Below are positions 17,077 through 25,407 of a stretch of DNA of 64,000 bases, piece after piece. Where the stretch lies: contig NZ_JOMR01000001.1 in NCBI RefSeq assembly GCF_000711195.1, positions 1 through 64,000 on the forward strand. Reading direction: 5' to 3'. The stretch is from Thiomicrospira pelophila DSM 1534 (GTDB lineage Bacteria; Pseudomonadota; Gammaproteobacteria; Thiomicrospirales; Thiomicrospiraceae). How positions within the stretch are numbered: position 1 is the stretch's first letter; every line of letters starts with the position of its first letter. The notes below the pieces were generated by a model. That model was given only the letters and a program-made list of their open reading frames with translations, made no database searches and was not told where the DNA came from. Both the position numbers and the translations under genes were made by a program.

Positions 17077-17751
17077 ATGCAGTGGCTTGAAAAATGGCTA
17101 TTTCCGCCCACTTGCGTCATAACGGCGGTTACGACCCAAAAACATGACTTAGATCCGGCCTTTATTGCTAAATGGCAAATAGGGTCAGACGTCTGTCCGC
17201 GTTGCGCCGAGCCTAGTCCGCAGGGTTTATTGTGTGGGCATTGTCTCTCCCAGCCACCGCGCGTCAGTCGAACCCAAGTCGCGTTTGCGTTTGAAGATGA
17301 ATTGCGCGATTTGATGTATCAATTTAAATATCATCAGCAATTACATTTAAGCCGCCTGTTTGCCGAGTTGTTAGCCCCACAACTCGATGCGCAAGGGATT
17401 CAAGCCATTATTCCGATTCCACTACATCGCACCCGTCTACGAGAACGTGGCTATAACCAAGCGTTTGAATTAGCGCGAATGTTAAGTCCAATGCTGAATA
17501 TTCCAATCATATCGGCCTTAACACGCCCCATTGCTACGCCTAATCAAACCCAACTCAAAGCCAAACAACGCCGTCAAAACCTCAAACAAGCTTTCGCGGC
17601 CGATGCGGCCTTATTAGAAGGGTTAGATCAGGTCGCGCTACTGGATGACGTTATTACGACTGGCGCCACCATGCAAGCCGCCGCTAAACAACTTGAATCC
17701 GCAAAACCAGGTCTGGTGGTTGAAGCTTGGGCGGTTGGCAAAACACACTAA
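17077..17751 (+). CDS. ComF-family phosphoribosyltransferase-like protein
   Basis: 224 residues. A Cys-rich start (CPRCAEPSPQGLLCGHC) looks like a zinc ribbon. The C-terminal PRTase domain has IIPIPLHRTRLRERGYNQAFELAR and the PRPP motif VALLDDVITTGATM. In naturally competent bacteria ComF (GntX in E. coli) is needed for DNA uptake or processing. It is divergent from bioB, as in many Gammaproteobacteria. Confidence 0.9.
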   Translation: MQWLEKWLFPPTCVITAVTTQKHDLDPAFIAKWQIGSDVCPRCAEPSPQGLLCGHCLSQPPRVSRTQVAFAFEDELRDLMYQFKYHQQLHLSRLFAELLAPQLDAQGIQAIIPIPLHRTRLRERGYNQAFELARMLSPMLNIPIISALTRPIATPNQTQLKAKQRRQNLKQAFAADAALLEGLDQVALLDDVITTGATMQAAAKQLESAKPGLVVEAWAVGKTH

Positions 17752-17795
17752 GACGGATTGTTGTAAAATGAATCTTGGTTTAAGGGGAGGTTAAT

Positions 17796-18392
17796 ATGTT
17801 TAAGTTTGTATCCGAGTTAAGTCCACCGGAAATCTATCGCTATTTAGTCGGCGCAATCGTGCCACGTCCGATTGCTTGGATCAGCACCCAAAACGCCGAG
17901 GGTGTACAGAACTTAGCGCCTTATTCGTTTTTTACGGTGGCGAGCGTAAATCCACCAGTGCTTGCGGTAACGCATATTCCATCTCGTACCCAAGCCGAAA
18001 AAGATACTTTAAAAAACCTGCGTACGAACCCACAGTGCGTGATTAATATTGTCAGCGCAAACCAAATCCAACAAGCCAATGCAAGCAGTCAACCGCTGGC
18101 TAATAATGAAAGCGAATTTAAACAATTCGATATCACTTCCACGCCCAGCCAACAAGTTGAACCGGTTAGTGTCGCCGACTCGAAAGTGCGTTATGAGTGT
18201 AAACTGCGTGACCTCGTTAGCATCAGTGCGGGCGGCCAGTTAATTTTATTGGATTTGATTGGTGTATTTGTCGATGACAACTTAATCAAAGATGGCCTGA
18301 TTGATTCGGCACAACTGGACGCCGTTGGCAAAATGGGCGGCGATGACTACAACCTAACCCGCGAATTAATCAAAGCCAAACGCCCAGATTAA
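17796..18392 (+). CDS. Flavin reductase-like FMN-binding protein (DIM6/NTAB family)
   Basis: 198 residues. YRYLVGAIVPRPIAWISTQN and NLAPYSFFTVASVNPPVLAVTHI are the FMN-binding split-barrel motifs of flavin reductase-like proteins. The natural substrate is unknown. The ribosome site AAGGGGAGG sits 6 bases upstream. It is followed after 38 bp by the CDF gene. Confidence 0.82.
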   Translation: MFKFVSELSPPEIYRYLVGAIVPRPIAWISTQNAEGVQNLAPYSFFTVASVNPPVLAVTHIPSRTQAEKDTLKNLRTNPQCVINIVSANQIQQANASSQPLANNESEFKQFDITSTPSQQVEPVSVADSKVRYECKLRDLVSISAGGQLILLDLIGVFVDDNLIKDGLIDSAQLDAVGKMGGDDYNLTRELIKAKRPD

Positions 18393-18430
18393 ATCCAGTT
18401 ATTCATTTATTACAACTTTTGAGACCCAAT

Positions 18431-19315
18431 ATGCATTCACACCCATCTCCCCACCACAACCATACAGCTAAACCCGATGCCAAAAACCAACGTAAAATTG
18501 TCATCGCAGCCACCTTAACTTTCACCTATATGCTGGTGGAAGTGGTCGGCGGTCTCTGGGTAAACTCGATCGCGCTGATTGCGGATGGCATGCATATGCT
18601 GACCGATTCGATTGCCTTAATCATCGCTTGGTGGGGTTTTCATATCGCGCAAAAACCAGCCACTGAACGCATGACTTTTGGTTATCAGCGGGCGCAAATC
18701 TTAACCGCGTTTGTGAACGGGGCAGCCTTACTATTAATCGCGACCGCTATCACAGCGATGGCGATTGAACGCATGTTTAACCCACAAGAAGTGATGGGTG
18801 CGGAGATGTTTATTATTGCCATTGTTGGCTTAGGCATTAATTTAACCGTATTTGTCATGCTGCATAGCGGTGATCAGAAAAACCTAAACATGCGCGGAGC
18901 AACCCTTCACTTTATGGGCGACACCTTGGCATCCATTGCCGTGATAACGGCTGCGATTATTATCTATTTTTCAGGTTGGAATATTGTCGACCCAATTTTG
19001 TCGATTCTAGTCGCCGCCATTATCGCGTTTAATGCCTTTAAACTCACACGTTCAGCCGCCACGATTTTATTGGAAGGCGTGCCAGCCGGTTATGAAATCC
19101 AAGCCATCAAAGACGACCTGTCTGAACACTTTCCATACCTTGAGCAAATTCACCATATTCACTTGTGGGCGATTGCAGAACAACAGGTGATGATGACCCT
19201 GCACGCTAAAACCGATTTAGCGCATATTAATGATGACACCTTGTTTGAAATTAAATCCTACCTAAACGATCGCCACGCAGTACACCACGTGACCTTACAA
19301 CTCGAAACCTTATAA
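18431..19315 (+). CDS. Cation diffusion facilitator, zinc exporter of the CzcD/ZitB type
   Basis: About 294 residues from ATG 18431. There is a His-rich start (MHSHPSPHHNH) and six membrane helices. The zinc site residues are in IALIADGMHMLTDSIAL (helix 2) and LHFMGDTLASIAV (helix 5). A cytoplasmic tail has HIHHIHLWAI. It exports Zn or related divalent metals by proton antiport. The upstream in-frame TTG at 18419 is less likely. Confidence 0.9.
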   Translation: MHSHPSPHHNHTAKPDAKNQRKIVIAATLTFTYMLVEVVGGLWVNSIALIADGMHMLTDSIALIIAWWGFHIAQKPATERMTFGYQRAQILTAFVNGAALLLIATAITAMAIERMFNPQEVMGAEMFIIAIVGLGINLTVFVMLHSGDQKNLNMRGATLHFMGDTLASIAVITAAIIIYFSGWNIVDPILSILVAAIIAFNAFKLTRSAATILLEGVPAGYEIQAIKDDLSEHFPYLEQIHHIHLWAIAEQQVMMTLHAKTDLAHINDDTLFEIKSYLNDRHAVHHVTLQLETL

Positions 19316-19327
19316 AAGGCGATAACC

Positions 19328-20449
19328 ATGCGCAGAATTCTACTTGCCCCAGACAGCTTTAAAGGCTCACTCACCGCGGTAGAATTTTGTCGGATCGGCG
19401 CGCAGGTTATCCAGCGTCACTGGCCAGATATTCAAGTCATTCAACGCCCCTTGTCAGATGGTGGCGAAGGTTTTGTGGATGCGATGGTAGAATCCGGCCG
19501 CGCCGAACGCCGAGTGATCAACAGCCTTGATCCGTTTGAGCGTCCGATTCAAGCGGCCTTTGCTTGGCAAGCCGATAGCCAAACCGCGATTATCGAAATG
19601 GCGCAAGCGTCCGGCCTTCCCCTGTTGAGCAAGCAAGAGCGCGACCCGATGCGAGCGAGCACCTCTGGAACAGGCCTGGTGATTAAGGCGGCACTCGAAT
19701 TAGGCGCTAAACGCATCATTTTGGGTTTAGGCGGAAGCGCAACAAATGACGGCGGCGCAGGTGCTTTACAAGCACTAGGTATTGGATTGCTGGATAAGCA
19801 AAACCAACCGATCAAACCGGGAGCAAAAGGCCTGGTGCAATTAGCGCAAATTGGTGAGATTCCGCAGGAGTTATTGGGTATTGAGTGGCATCTGGCTTGT
19901 GATGTCACCAACCCATTACTAGGCGAGCAAGGCGCGACCGCGGTTTATGGTCCACAAAAAGGTGTGACCCCGCAAACTCATGCCGAGCTTGAACAAGCCC
20001 TAGCCAGCTTTGCCGAGTTAATCGAACAACGAATTGGTCATAACATAAGCACCAGGCCTGGTGCTGGTGCAGCGGGCGGTATGGCCGGCGGGTTTATGGG
20101 GGTTTTAAATGCAAAGACGTTTAGCGGCTTTGAATTGCTCGCCAACACCATTGGCCTGAATCGGACATTTGAGCAGGGCCTGGACTTAGTGATTACCGGC
20201 GAAGGCCGCATGGATGAGCAAACACGTAACGGCAAATTGCCGATGAAATTGGCCGAAATGTCGCAAAGCTATAATGTGCCGATCTTAGGCATTTGCGGTC
20301 AGCTCAATGTCTCCACTGAACAAATGCCAGAATTTATAGGTTTGTTCAGCCTAGTGCATTGCTTGACCAATGAAGCCGATGCCATGCAACAAACCGAAGC
20401 TTGGCTGGCCGATACGCTTTATAGCTCGCTCAAACTTTACCTGCACTAA
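19328..20449 (+). CDS. Glycerate kinase (GarK/GlxK family)
   Basis: 373 residues. ILLAPDSFKGSLTAVEFC, PLSDGGEGFVDAMV, GLGGSATNDGGAGALQALG and DLVITGEGRMDEQT are signatures of the type-1 glycerate kinases, which usually make 2-phosphoglycerate. It ends 29 bp from the convergent glucosylglycerate phosphorylase-like gene. That enzyme would release glycerate, so this kinase is well placed to return it to glycolysis. A CCAGGCCTGG copy at 20052 (18-bp palindrome) encodes RPG. Confidence 0.92.
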   Translation: MRRILLAPDSFKGSLTAVEFCRIGAQVIQRHWPDIQVIQRPLSDGGEGFVDAMVESGRAERRVINSLDPFERPIQAAFAWQADSQTAIIEMAQASGLPLLSKQERDPMRASTSGTGLVIKAALELGAKRIILGLGGSATNDGGAGALQALGIGLLDKQNQPIKPGAKGLVQLAQIGEIPQELLGIEWHLACDVTNPLLGEQGATAVYGPQKGVTPQTHAELEQALASFAELIEQRIGHNISTRPGAGAAGGMAGGFMGVLNAKTFSGFELLANTIGLNRTFEQGLDLVITGEGRMDEQTRNGKLPMKLAEMSQSYNVPILGICGQLNVSTEQMPEFIGLFSLVHCLTNEADAMQQTEAWLADTLYSSLKLYLH

Positions 20450-20460
20450 GCGTGTACCTA

Positions 20461-20480
20461 AAGCACCAGGCCTGGTGCTT
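20461..20480. repeat. 20-bp perfect palindrome between convergent genes
   Basis: AAGCACCAGGCCTGGTGCTT fills most of the 29-bp gap between the glycerate kinase and the phosphorylase gene. It overlaps the stop of the latter. It could form a hairpin in both transcripts. Confidence 0.85.
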
Positions 20481-22254
20481 AACTGGTGCTCATCGCCCAT
20501 AACGGACTGACACTATCCACATTATCCGGCATTAACCACAGCACTTGATAAGGCTGCAATATCAGTGGCTGGCTTGTGGGTTGATAATGCTGATGATCTA
20601 AAATATCCACCCAACCGGACGCACTGTCTAGGCCAGTTTCATGCTGAATATCAAGCTCTTTTACTTCGCTGGTTAAGTTAAAAATCGCCAATAACGGAAA
20701 GTCCAACTCATTCACGCCGCGCCAAATCGCAAAAAAACTTGAACCAAAATCCAACACCTTTTGGGATGTATCAGGATGAAACGCCTTGTGTTTTTTACGC
20801 CGCTTTAACACATGAATTAAACGGTTTAAAACTTGTAAATTGGACGTATTTTGCCCGTCCAGCAAAGCCTTTAAATAATGTTTCTCCCATTTTTTACGGT
20901 TAATGCTTCGTGTTCTACCGGTGCGCTCGACTCCGATTTGATCGTTTTCAGTCGCCAGTAAACTGTGAATATAAACAGCCGGAATCCCCTGCAAACTCAG
21001 CATAATTAATTGCGAGCAAATAAAACGATCCACCTGCCATTGATCTGGCCCTTGACTGTTGCAGGTTTCACGAAATGCACTGAACAAGGCAATGTTAATT
21101 TCATAGGGCGACTCTGAACCATCTGGCCGAGTCCGCATCGAGATATAACCACCCTGACGGTGCATGCCGGTGATCAAATCCTCAATTTCTCGCTGCGGTA
21201 AAATGCCTTCGACCGGACGCAAACCGATACCATCATGCGAGGCGGTAAAATTTAAAAAGTTACAACCATCGACTGGCGGTTTAAGTTGTTGCGCCCACTG
21301 AGTTAAATAATAACCATCACCACGATACAAGGCATGCAACACCAAGGGCGCTAAACTAAATTGGTACACCAAATGCGCTTCATCTTGCTGACCAAAATAA
21401 GATAGGTTTTCGTTGTGCGGCACATTGGTTTCGGTTAGCAGCATGCCGTTTGGATTGACCAATTCAAAGACATCTCGAATCAGTTTTACCACTTCATGGG
21501 TTTCAGGCAGGTGAATGCAGTTGGTGCCGAGTTTTTTCCATAAAAATGCAATCGCGTCTAAACGCAAAATATGGGTTTTTTGTTTAACGTAAAATAACAA
21601 CACTTCGATCATCTTCACCAACACAGCCGGATTCTCGAAGTTCAGATCAATCTGATCCGCACTAAACGTCGCCCAAACCATTTTACGACCGCGGTGTGTA
21701 TAAGCCGGCACCAGCAAGGGCGAATTTCTTGGCCGCACCACCATCGACACATCCTCGCGCCCATCCACCTCAATAAAAAATTGATTAAACGGCGCGACAT
21801 CGGCTTTGTAATCGGTAAACCATAAACTCTCACGCGAGATATGATTGATCACTAAATCGACCATCAATTTATAATCCGAACTGATCGCCTGAATATCTGG
21901 CCAGTCCCCAAAGTCGGGCTCAACCTTGACATAGTCAATCACTGAAAACCCATCATCCGAGCTGAACGGAAAAAACGGCAATAGGTGAACAGTATTGACT
22001 GCATCCTTGACATAGTCTTGCAAAAAATCACGTAATACTTGCAAAGGTGGGTGTGGTTGCTCAGTATCAATCAGGCTGTCGGCATAGCTAATTAACACCA
22101 CATCTTCTTGGTTCCAGCGTTCGCTATCCAGCTCAGACTCGACACCGCAAATTTGAATCAAACGGTGTAATTCCTGATAGGCATCTTTCGCCGACTCCAG
22201 CGGATAGAGTTTTTCTAAACGATGTTTAATGCGCTCAAATATCTCTTGGCTCAT
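20479..22254 (-). CDS. GH13_18 sugar phosphorylase, probable glucosylglycerate phosphorylase
   Basis: 591 residues of the sucrose-phosphorylase subfamily. NTVHLLPFFPFSSDDGFSVIDY is the entry motif. The nucleophile Asp lies in ILRLDAIAFLWK, the acid/base Glu in GMLLTETNVPHNEN and the stabilising Asp in FTASHDGIGLRP. The subfamily splits glucosides with phosphate to glucose-1-phosphate. The neighbours (glycerate kinase, a GpgS-like synthase and a phosphatase) make glucosylglycerate the most likely substrate; sucrose or glucosylglycerol are alternatives. It begins 11 bp after the synthase gene. Confidence 0.85.
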   Translation of the reverse strand: MSQEIFERIKHRLEKLYPLESAKDAYQELHRLIQICGVESELDSERWNQEDVVLISYADSLIDTEQPHPPLQVLRDFLQDYVKDAVNTVHLLPFFPFSSDDGFSVIDYVKVEPDFGDWPDIQAISSDYKLMVDLVINHISRESLWFTDYKADVAPFNQFFIEVDGREDVSMVVRPRNSPLLVPAYTHRGRKMVWATFSADQIDLNFENPAVLVKMIEVLLFYVKQKTHILRLDAIAFLWKKLGTNCIHLPETHEVVKLIRDVFELVNPNGMLLTETNVPHNENLSYFGQQDEAHLVYQFSLAPLVLHALYRGDGYYLTQWAQQLKPPVDGCNFLNFTASHDGIGLRPVEGILPQREIEDLITGMHRQGGYISMRTRPDGSESPYEINIALFSAFRETCNSQGPDQWQVDRFICSQLIMLSLQGIPAVYIHSLLATENDQIGVERTGRTRSINRKKWEKHYLKALLDGQNTSNLQVLNRLIHVLKRRKKHKAFHPDTSQKVLDFGSSFFAIWRGVNELDFPLLAIFNLTSEVKELDIQHETGLDSASGWVDILDHQHYQPTSQPLILQPYQVLWLMPDNVDSVSPLWAMSTS

Positions 22255-22265
22255 GGGCTCAACTC

Positions 22266-23477
22266 CTAGGCATTATCCTGTTCTACCGCGTGTTTGAGTT
22301 CGTCTAATATATCAGGAAACGCACTAATCACCCGGTTCCAGTTCGCTACAAACGGACGCTCATCGTGCATTTCCATAAACGCCTCACCCGCCACTAATAA
22401 ATTATCTGCAAATAACTCCACCACGCGCTCCTCTTCATGCCGATCTAACGATAACCCGTTCATCTCGGCATCAAACGCATACGACTCCAGCTGATCCAAA
22501 GCCGTACGATGATAAACCGCACGAATCGTGCGTATGGTTTGGCGTGAAAACTGATGGCCACTGGTGGCTAGTTTGCGGTACAGGGATTTGGCAATATCCT
22601 GACTCATGCGTGATAAACCGGCATTGACATCATCAAACGACACTTTTTGATGTTTGTGGTCGTAACGATCCGCAATCTCAACTTGGCATACACGACGGTT
22701 AGAATAGTTACGCCGTATTTCAGCCAAAATCCCAATTTCCAGCCCCCAATCACTCGGAATCCGTACATCTTTTAATGCCGTCACCTCAAGCGCAAACTCA
22801 CCCGCTAACGGGTAACGAAATGAATCTAAATAGGTAATTAAATCGTCTTGCCCCAAAACTGTTTCTAAACTTCGTAATAGCGGAGTCACCAACAAACGTG
22901 CAACACGACCATTCATATGCCCATCCGAATAACGTGCGTAGTAGCCTTTTGAAAACACAAAGTTAAAGGTTGGATGTGCGACGGGATAAAGCAGACGTGC
23001 CAGCATCTCGCGCTCATAAGTGAGAACATCACAATCATGCAGCCCAACCACCGATGTTTTTCCCGAAGCCAAAATGTAACCAAAGCAGCCCCACACATTT
23101 TTGCCCTTACCCGGTTCGGTCGGTGCTAAACCCAATTTTTTAAGTGGCTGCATGACTTTATGCAATCTTGGTCCATCGTTCCAAAGAATTTTATGTGGCT
23201 GCGGTAAGCGTGAAAAAAAATGCTTAGCATGCTCAAATTGTGCTTGATCCGCTTGGTCCAAGCCAATCACAATTTCAGATAAGTAAGGCACGCGCTCTAA
23301 CTCATCTAAAATACGCGTTAAGGCCTCACCCTCAAGCTCACTATATAAAGAAGGCAACACTAAACCCATCGGACGTTCGCGTGAAATATTCACCAAATCC
23401 CACTCAAGCTCGGATAAGTCGCGCCGAGTTAAATTGTGTAGGGTTGTGATTGTGCCGTTTTGAAAAAAATCACTCAT
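22266..23477 (-). CDS. Glucosyl-3-phosphoglycerate synthase-like glycosyltransferase
   Basis: 403 residues from ATG 23477, which has a strong AAGGAGG and overlaps the upstream stop as ATGA; the ATG at 23498 was rejected. A GT-A fold with LVLPSLYSELEGEAL, the metal-binding region VVGLHDCDVLTYEREMLARL and FVFSKGYYARYSDGHMNGRV matches GpgS/MpgS synthases. These join a sugar nucleotide to 3-phosphoglycerate. It would make glucosyl-3-phosphoglycerate, precursor of the compatible solute glucosylglycerate. A mannosyl donor cannot be excluded. Confidence 0.85.
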   Translation of the reverse strand: MSDFFQNGTITTLHNLTRRDLSELEWDLVNISRERPMGLVLPSLYSELEGEALTRILDELERVPYLSEIVIGLDQADQAQFEHAKHFFSRLPQPHKILWNDGPRLHKVMQPLKKLGLAPTEPGKGKNVWGCFGYILASGKTSVVGLHDCDVLTYEREMLARLLYPVAHPTFNFVFSKGYYARYSDGHMNGRVARLLVTPLLRSLETVLGQDDLITYLDSFRYPLAGEFALEVTALKDVRIPSDWGLEIGILAEIRRNYSNRRVCQVEIADRYDHKHQKVSFDDVNAGLSRMSQDIAKSLYRKLATSGHQFSRQTIRTIRAVYHRTALDQLESYAFDAEMNGLSLDRHEEERVVELFADNLLVAGEAFMEMHDERPFVANWNRVISAFPDILDELKHAVEQDNA

Positions 23478-24256
23478 TCTGCCTCCTTTAATACCCACCG
23501 ATTGACCGCTTCCACCCAGCCATCTGGAGCAGATTGTTGTGCCTGATAGATTTGATTATTTGATTGCAGGGTTAAATATCCGCCATTCGCATCGGGCATC
23601 ACCACCGCGATGTCGGCCATTTCAAGCATCGCCCGGTCATTTTCACCATCACCTAGCGCAAGTAATTGCCAAGCGGACTGAGTGCTTAAGTAATGATGTT
23701 CATTGTTGAGTAGGATTTTGAGTGTGCTGGCCTTTGAGTGCTGCGCCATCACATGATAAAAGCGGCCGCCTTTCTGAAGTTGCAAACCTTGTTGCTTAAG
23801 CGCTTGTTCAAATAGCACCAGGCCTGGTGCTTCGCCTAACCACAGAATTGGCTCGGTCACTTCGCGCTGCATTGCATTTAGCGCATCTGGGTGTTTAAGC
23901 CCGGTGTGTTGCATCACCTGTTCGACGCTCCAATCACCAAAGCCTTCAAACTGCCAACCACTTTGCTCTCGCCAGTGGTTTAAAAAAGTACGTATTTGCT
24001 TGATCGGACGACCCACTAAATCCGGTGGATTTTGACCAACTTGCATGACCCCGCCATTTTCAGCAATCACCGGCCAAGTCAAATCTAGCCGTTGGCGCCA
24101 CTTGGTAAGCTCAGCTAGCGTTTTACTGGAATTCAAAATCACGGGCACATCCCGCGCTTTTAATTGCGACAGTAGGGGGATAATGCCGGTGTAATCATAG
24201 GTCTTATGATTTAATAAGGTGCCATCTAAGTCGGTTGAAATCAGCCAGCAAGCCAT
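23474..24256 (-). CDS. HAD-IIB phosphatase, glucosyl/mannosyl-3-phosphoglycerate phosphatase type
   Basis: 260 residues. Motif I is LISTDLDGTLLNH, motif II VPVILNSSKTLAEL and the terminal motif LALGDGENDRAML, as in MpgP-family HAD-IIB phosphatases. It would dephosphorylate the product of the adjacent synthase to the free glycosylglycerate. First gene of the three-gene minus-strand operon. A CCAGGCCTGG copy at 23818 sits in an 18-bp palindrome and encodes PGL. Confidence 0.85.
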   Translation of the reverse strand: MACWLISTDLDGTLLNHKTYDYTGIIPLLSQLKARDVPVILNSSKTLAELTKWRQRLDLTWPVIAENGGVMQVGQNPPDLVGRPIKQIRTFLNHWREQSGWQFEGFGDWSVEQVMQHTGLKHPDALNAMQREVTEPILWLGEAPGLVLFEQALKQQGLQLQKGGRFYHVMAQHSKASTLKILLNNEHHYLSTQSAWQLLALGDGENDRAMLEMADIAVVMPDANGGYLTLQSNNQIYQAQQSAPDGWVEAVNRWVLKEAE

Positions 24257-24350
24257 TACACCTCTCCTAATACGTTGTTTTTATTAAACCATAAAGCGAA
24301 CTCAAATCCCAATTAGTGAGCACAAAACTAACTTAGAGGCTAATATAGTG

Positions 24351-24368
24351 CTTGTTATCTTTAACAAG
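24351..24368. promoter_or_regulatory. Inverted repeat upstream of the outer-membrane-like gene
   Basis: CTTGTTA-TCTT-TAACAAG, 8 bp before the ATG at 24377 and just after a possible -10 TAATAT at 24341. It may be an operator or a leader hairpin. Confidence 0.4.
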
Positions 24369-24376
24369 AACCGACT

Positions 24377-25387
24377 ATGCCGATTCGCACACATTTCAAA
24401 ATAGGTTTATGGCTGAGTTTAAGCATTTTGCTTTGGGTGTCACCTTATCTAGCAAAGGCTCAAGACAGCTCAGCAAGCACCGAAGCTCCCCTCAACAATG
24501 GCGAAAATTTTCGGTTAGATTTTGAATTGGTGACCATCCAAAACAACATGGCCTGGTTAACCAAGCATATTGACCGTTACGCCAATAGTATTGATCGATT
24601 TTTCACCCCCGAATCCGAGGTGCCTGAGGGTAAATCATTGATTAAAACCACGCTCAGCCATCAGAACTCACAACACTTAACCCAACAAAATCAATTTAAG
24701 TTTAAGTTGGTGGCCCACTTACCCAAAACTCAAGAACGCTGGAATGTTTATGTCGAATCCTTTGCTGGGCCGGATGAGCGTAGCGCACAATCCAGCGCAC
24801 AGACTCAACTGGAAGCCGAACAAGAAACGTTATTAGGCTTGAGTTCCATTTATCAGTTTTCGGATATGATTGGCTTCAAAACCCGTACCGGAACCCGCTT
24901 AACTGAGGGCGAATTGAGTCCTTATATTACGGCCAAACTGCGCCTAGAATATGCAATCAAACCAGATTTATATTTGGCTTTTGAACCAGAAGTCTTTTGG
25001 CGAAGAGTTGAAGGTACGGGTAAACAAGGCACATTAAACTTGGCCTATCAGCATGATGAACAGCACTATTTACGCTCGACATCGAAAGTGTTTAAGTTTG
25101 ATGAGCGGCCCGAATGGGAGGTTTCACAGGTTTTTGAGTGGCGACACAACTGGGATAAAAATAACCGCCTAAGTTACCAGCTAGGGCGCCAGTGGGATTG
25201 GGCTCGTGAATATGACGACAAACTGCTGGATACTTATTTACAACTAACTTGGCGTCACCAAATGTATGATAATTGGCTATTTTTATCCGTTACGCCGGGC
25301 GTACACGCACCACTTGAATTAGGCTATCAAACTAACCGATTTATCGTGCTTAGTATTGATGTTTTTTCCAGAAAAGTGGCGCTTTAA
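24377..25387 (+). CDS. Secreted protein of unknown function, putative outer-membrane beta-barrel
   Basis: 336 residues. A signal peptide (IGLWLSLSILLWVSPYLAKA, cut before QDSS) precedes a stretch with LVTIQNNMAWLTKHIDRYANSIDRFF. Alternating polar and aromatic strands follow, e.g. YITAKLRLEYAIKPDLYLAFEPEVFWRR and YLQLTWRHQMYDNWLFLSVTPGV. This looks like a porin-like barrel, but I do not recognise a family. It is the only + gene between the glycosylglycerate operon and uvrD. Confidence 0.6.
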   Translation: MPIRTHFKIGLWLSLSILLWVSPYLAKAQDSSASTEAPLNNGENFRLDFELVTIQNNMAWLTKHIDRYANSIDRFFTPESEVPEGKSLIKTTLSHQNSQHLTQQNQFKFKLVAHLPKTQERWNVYVESFAGPDERSAQSSAQTQLEAEQETLLGLSSIYQFSDMIGFKTRTGTRLTEGELSPYITAKLRLEYAIKPDLYLAFEPEVFWRRVEGTGKQGTLNLAYQHDEQHYLRSTSKVFKFDERPEWEVSQVFEWRHNWDKNNRLSYQLGRQWDWAREYDDKLLDTYLQLTWRHQMYDNWLFLSVTPGVHAPLELGYQTNRFIVLSIDVFSRKVAL

Positions 25388-25407
25388 TCGAGCATTTCAT
25401 TAATTGA

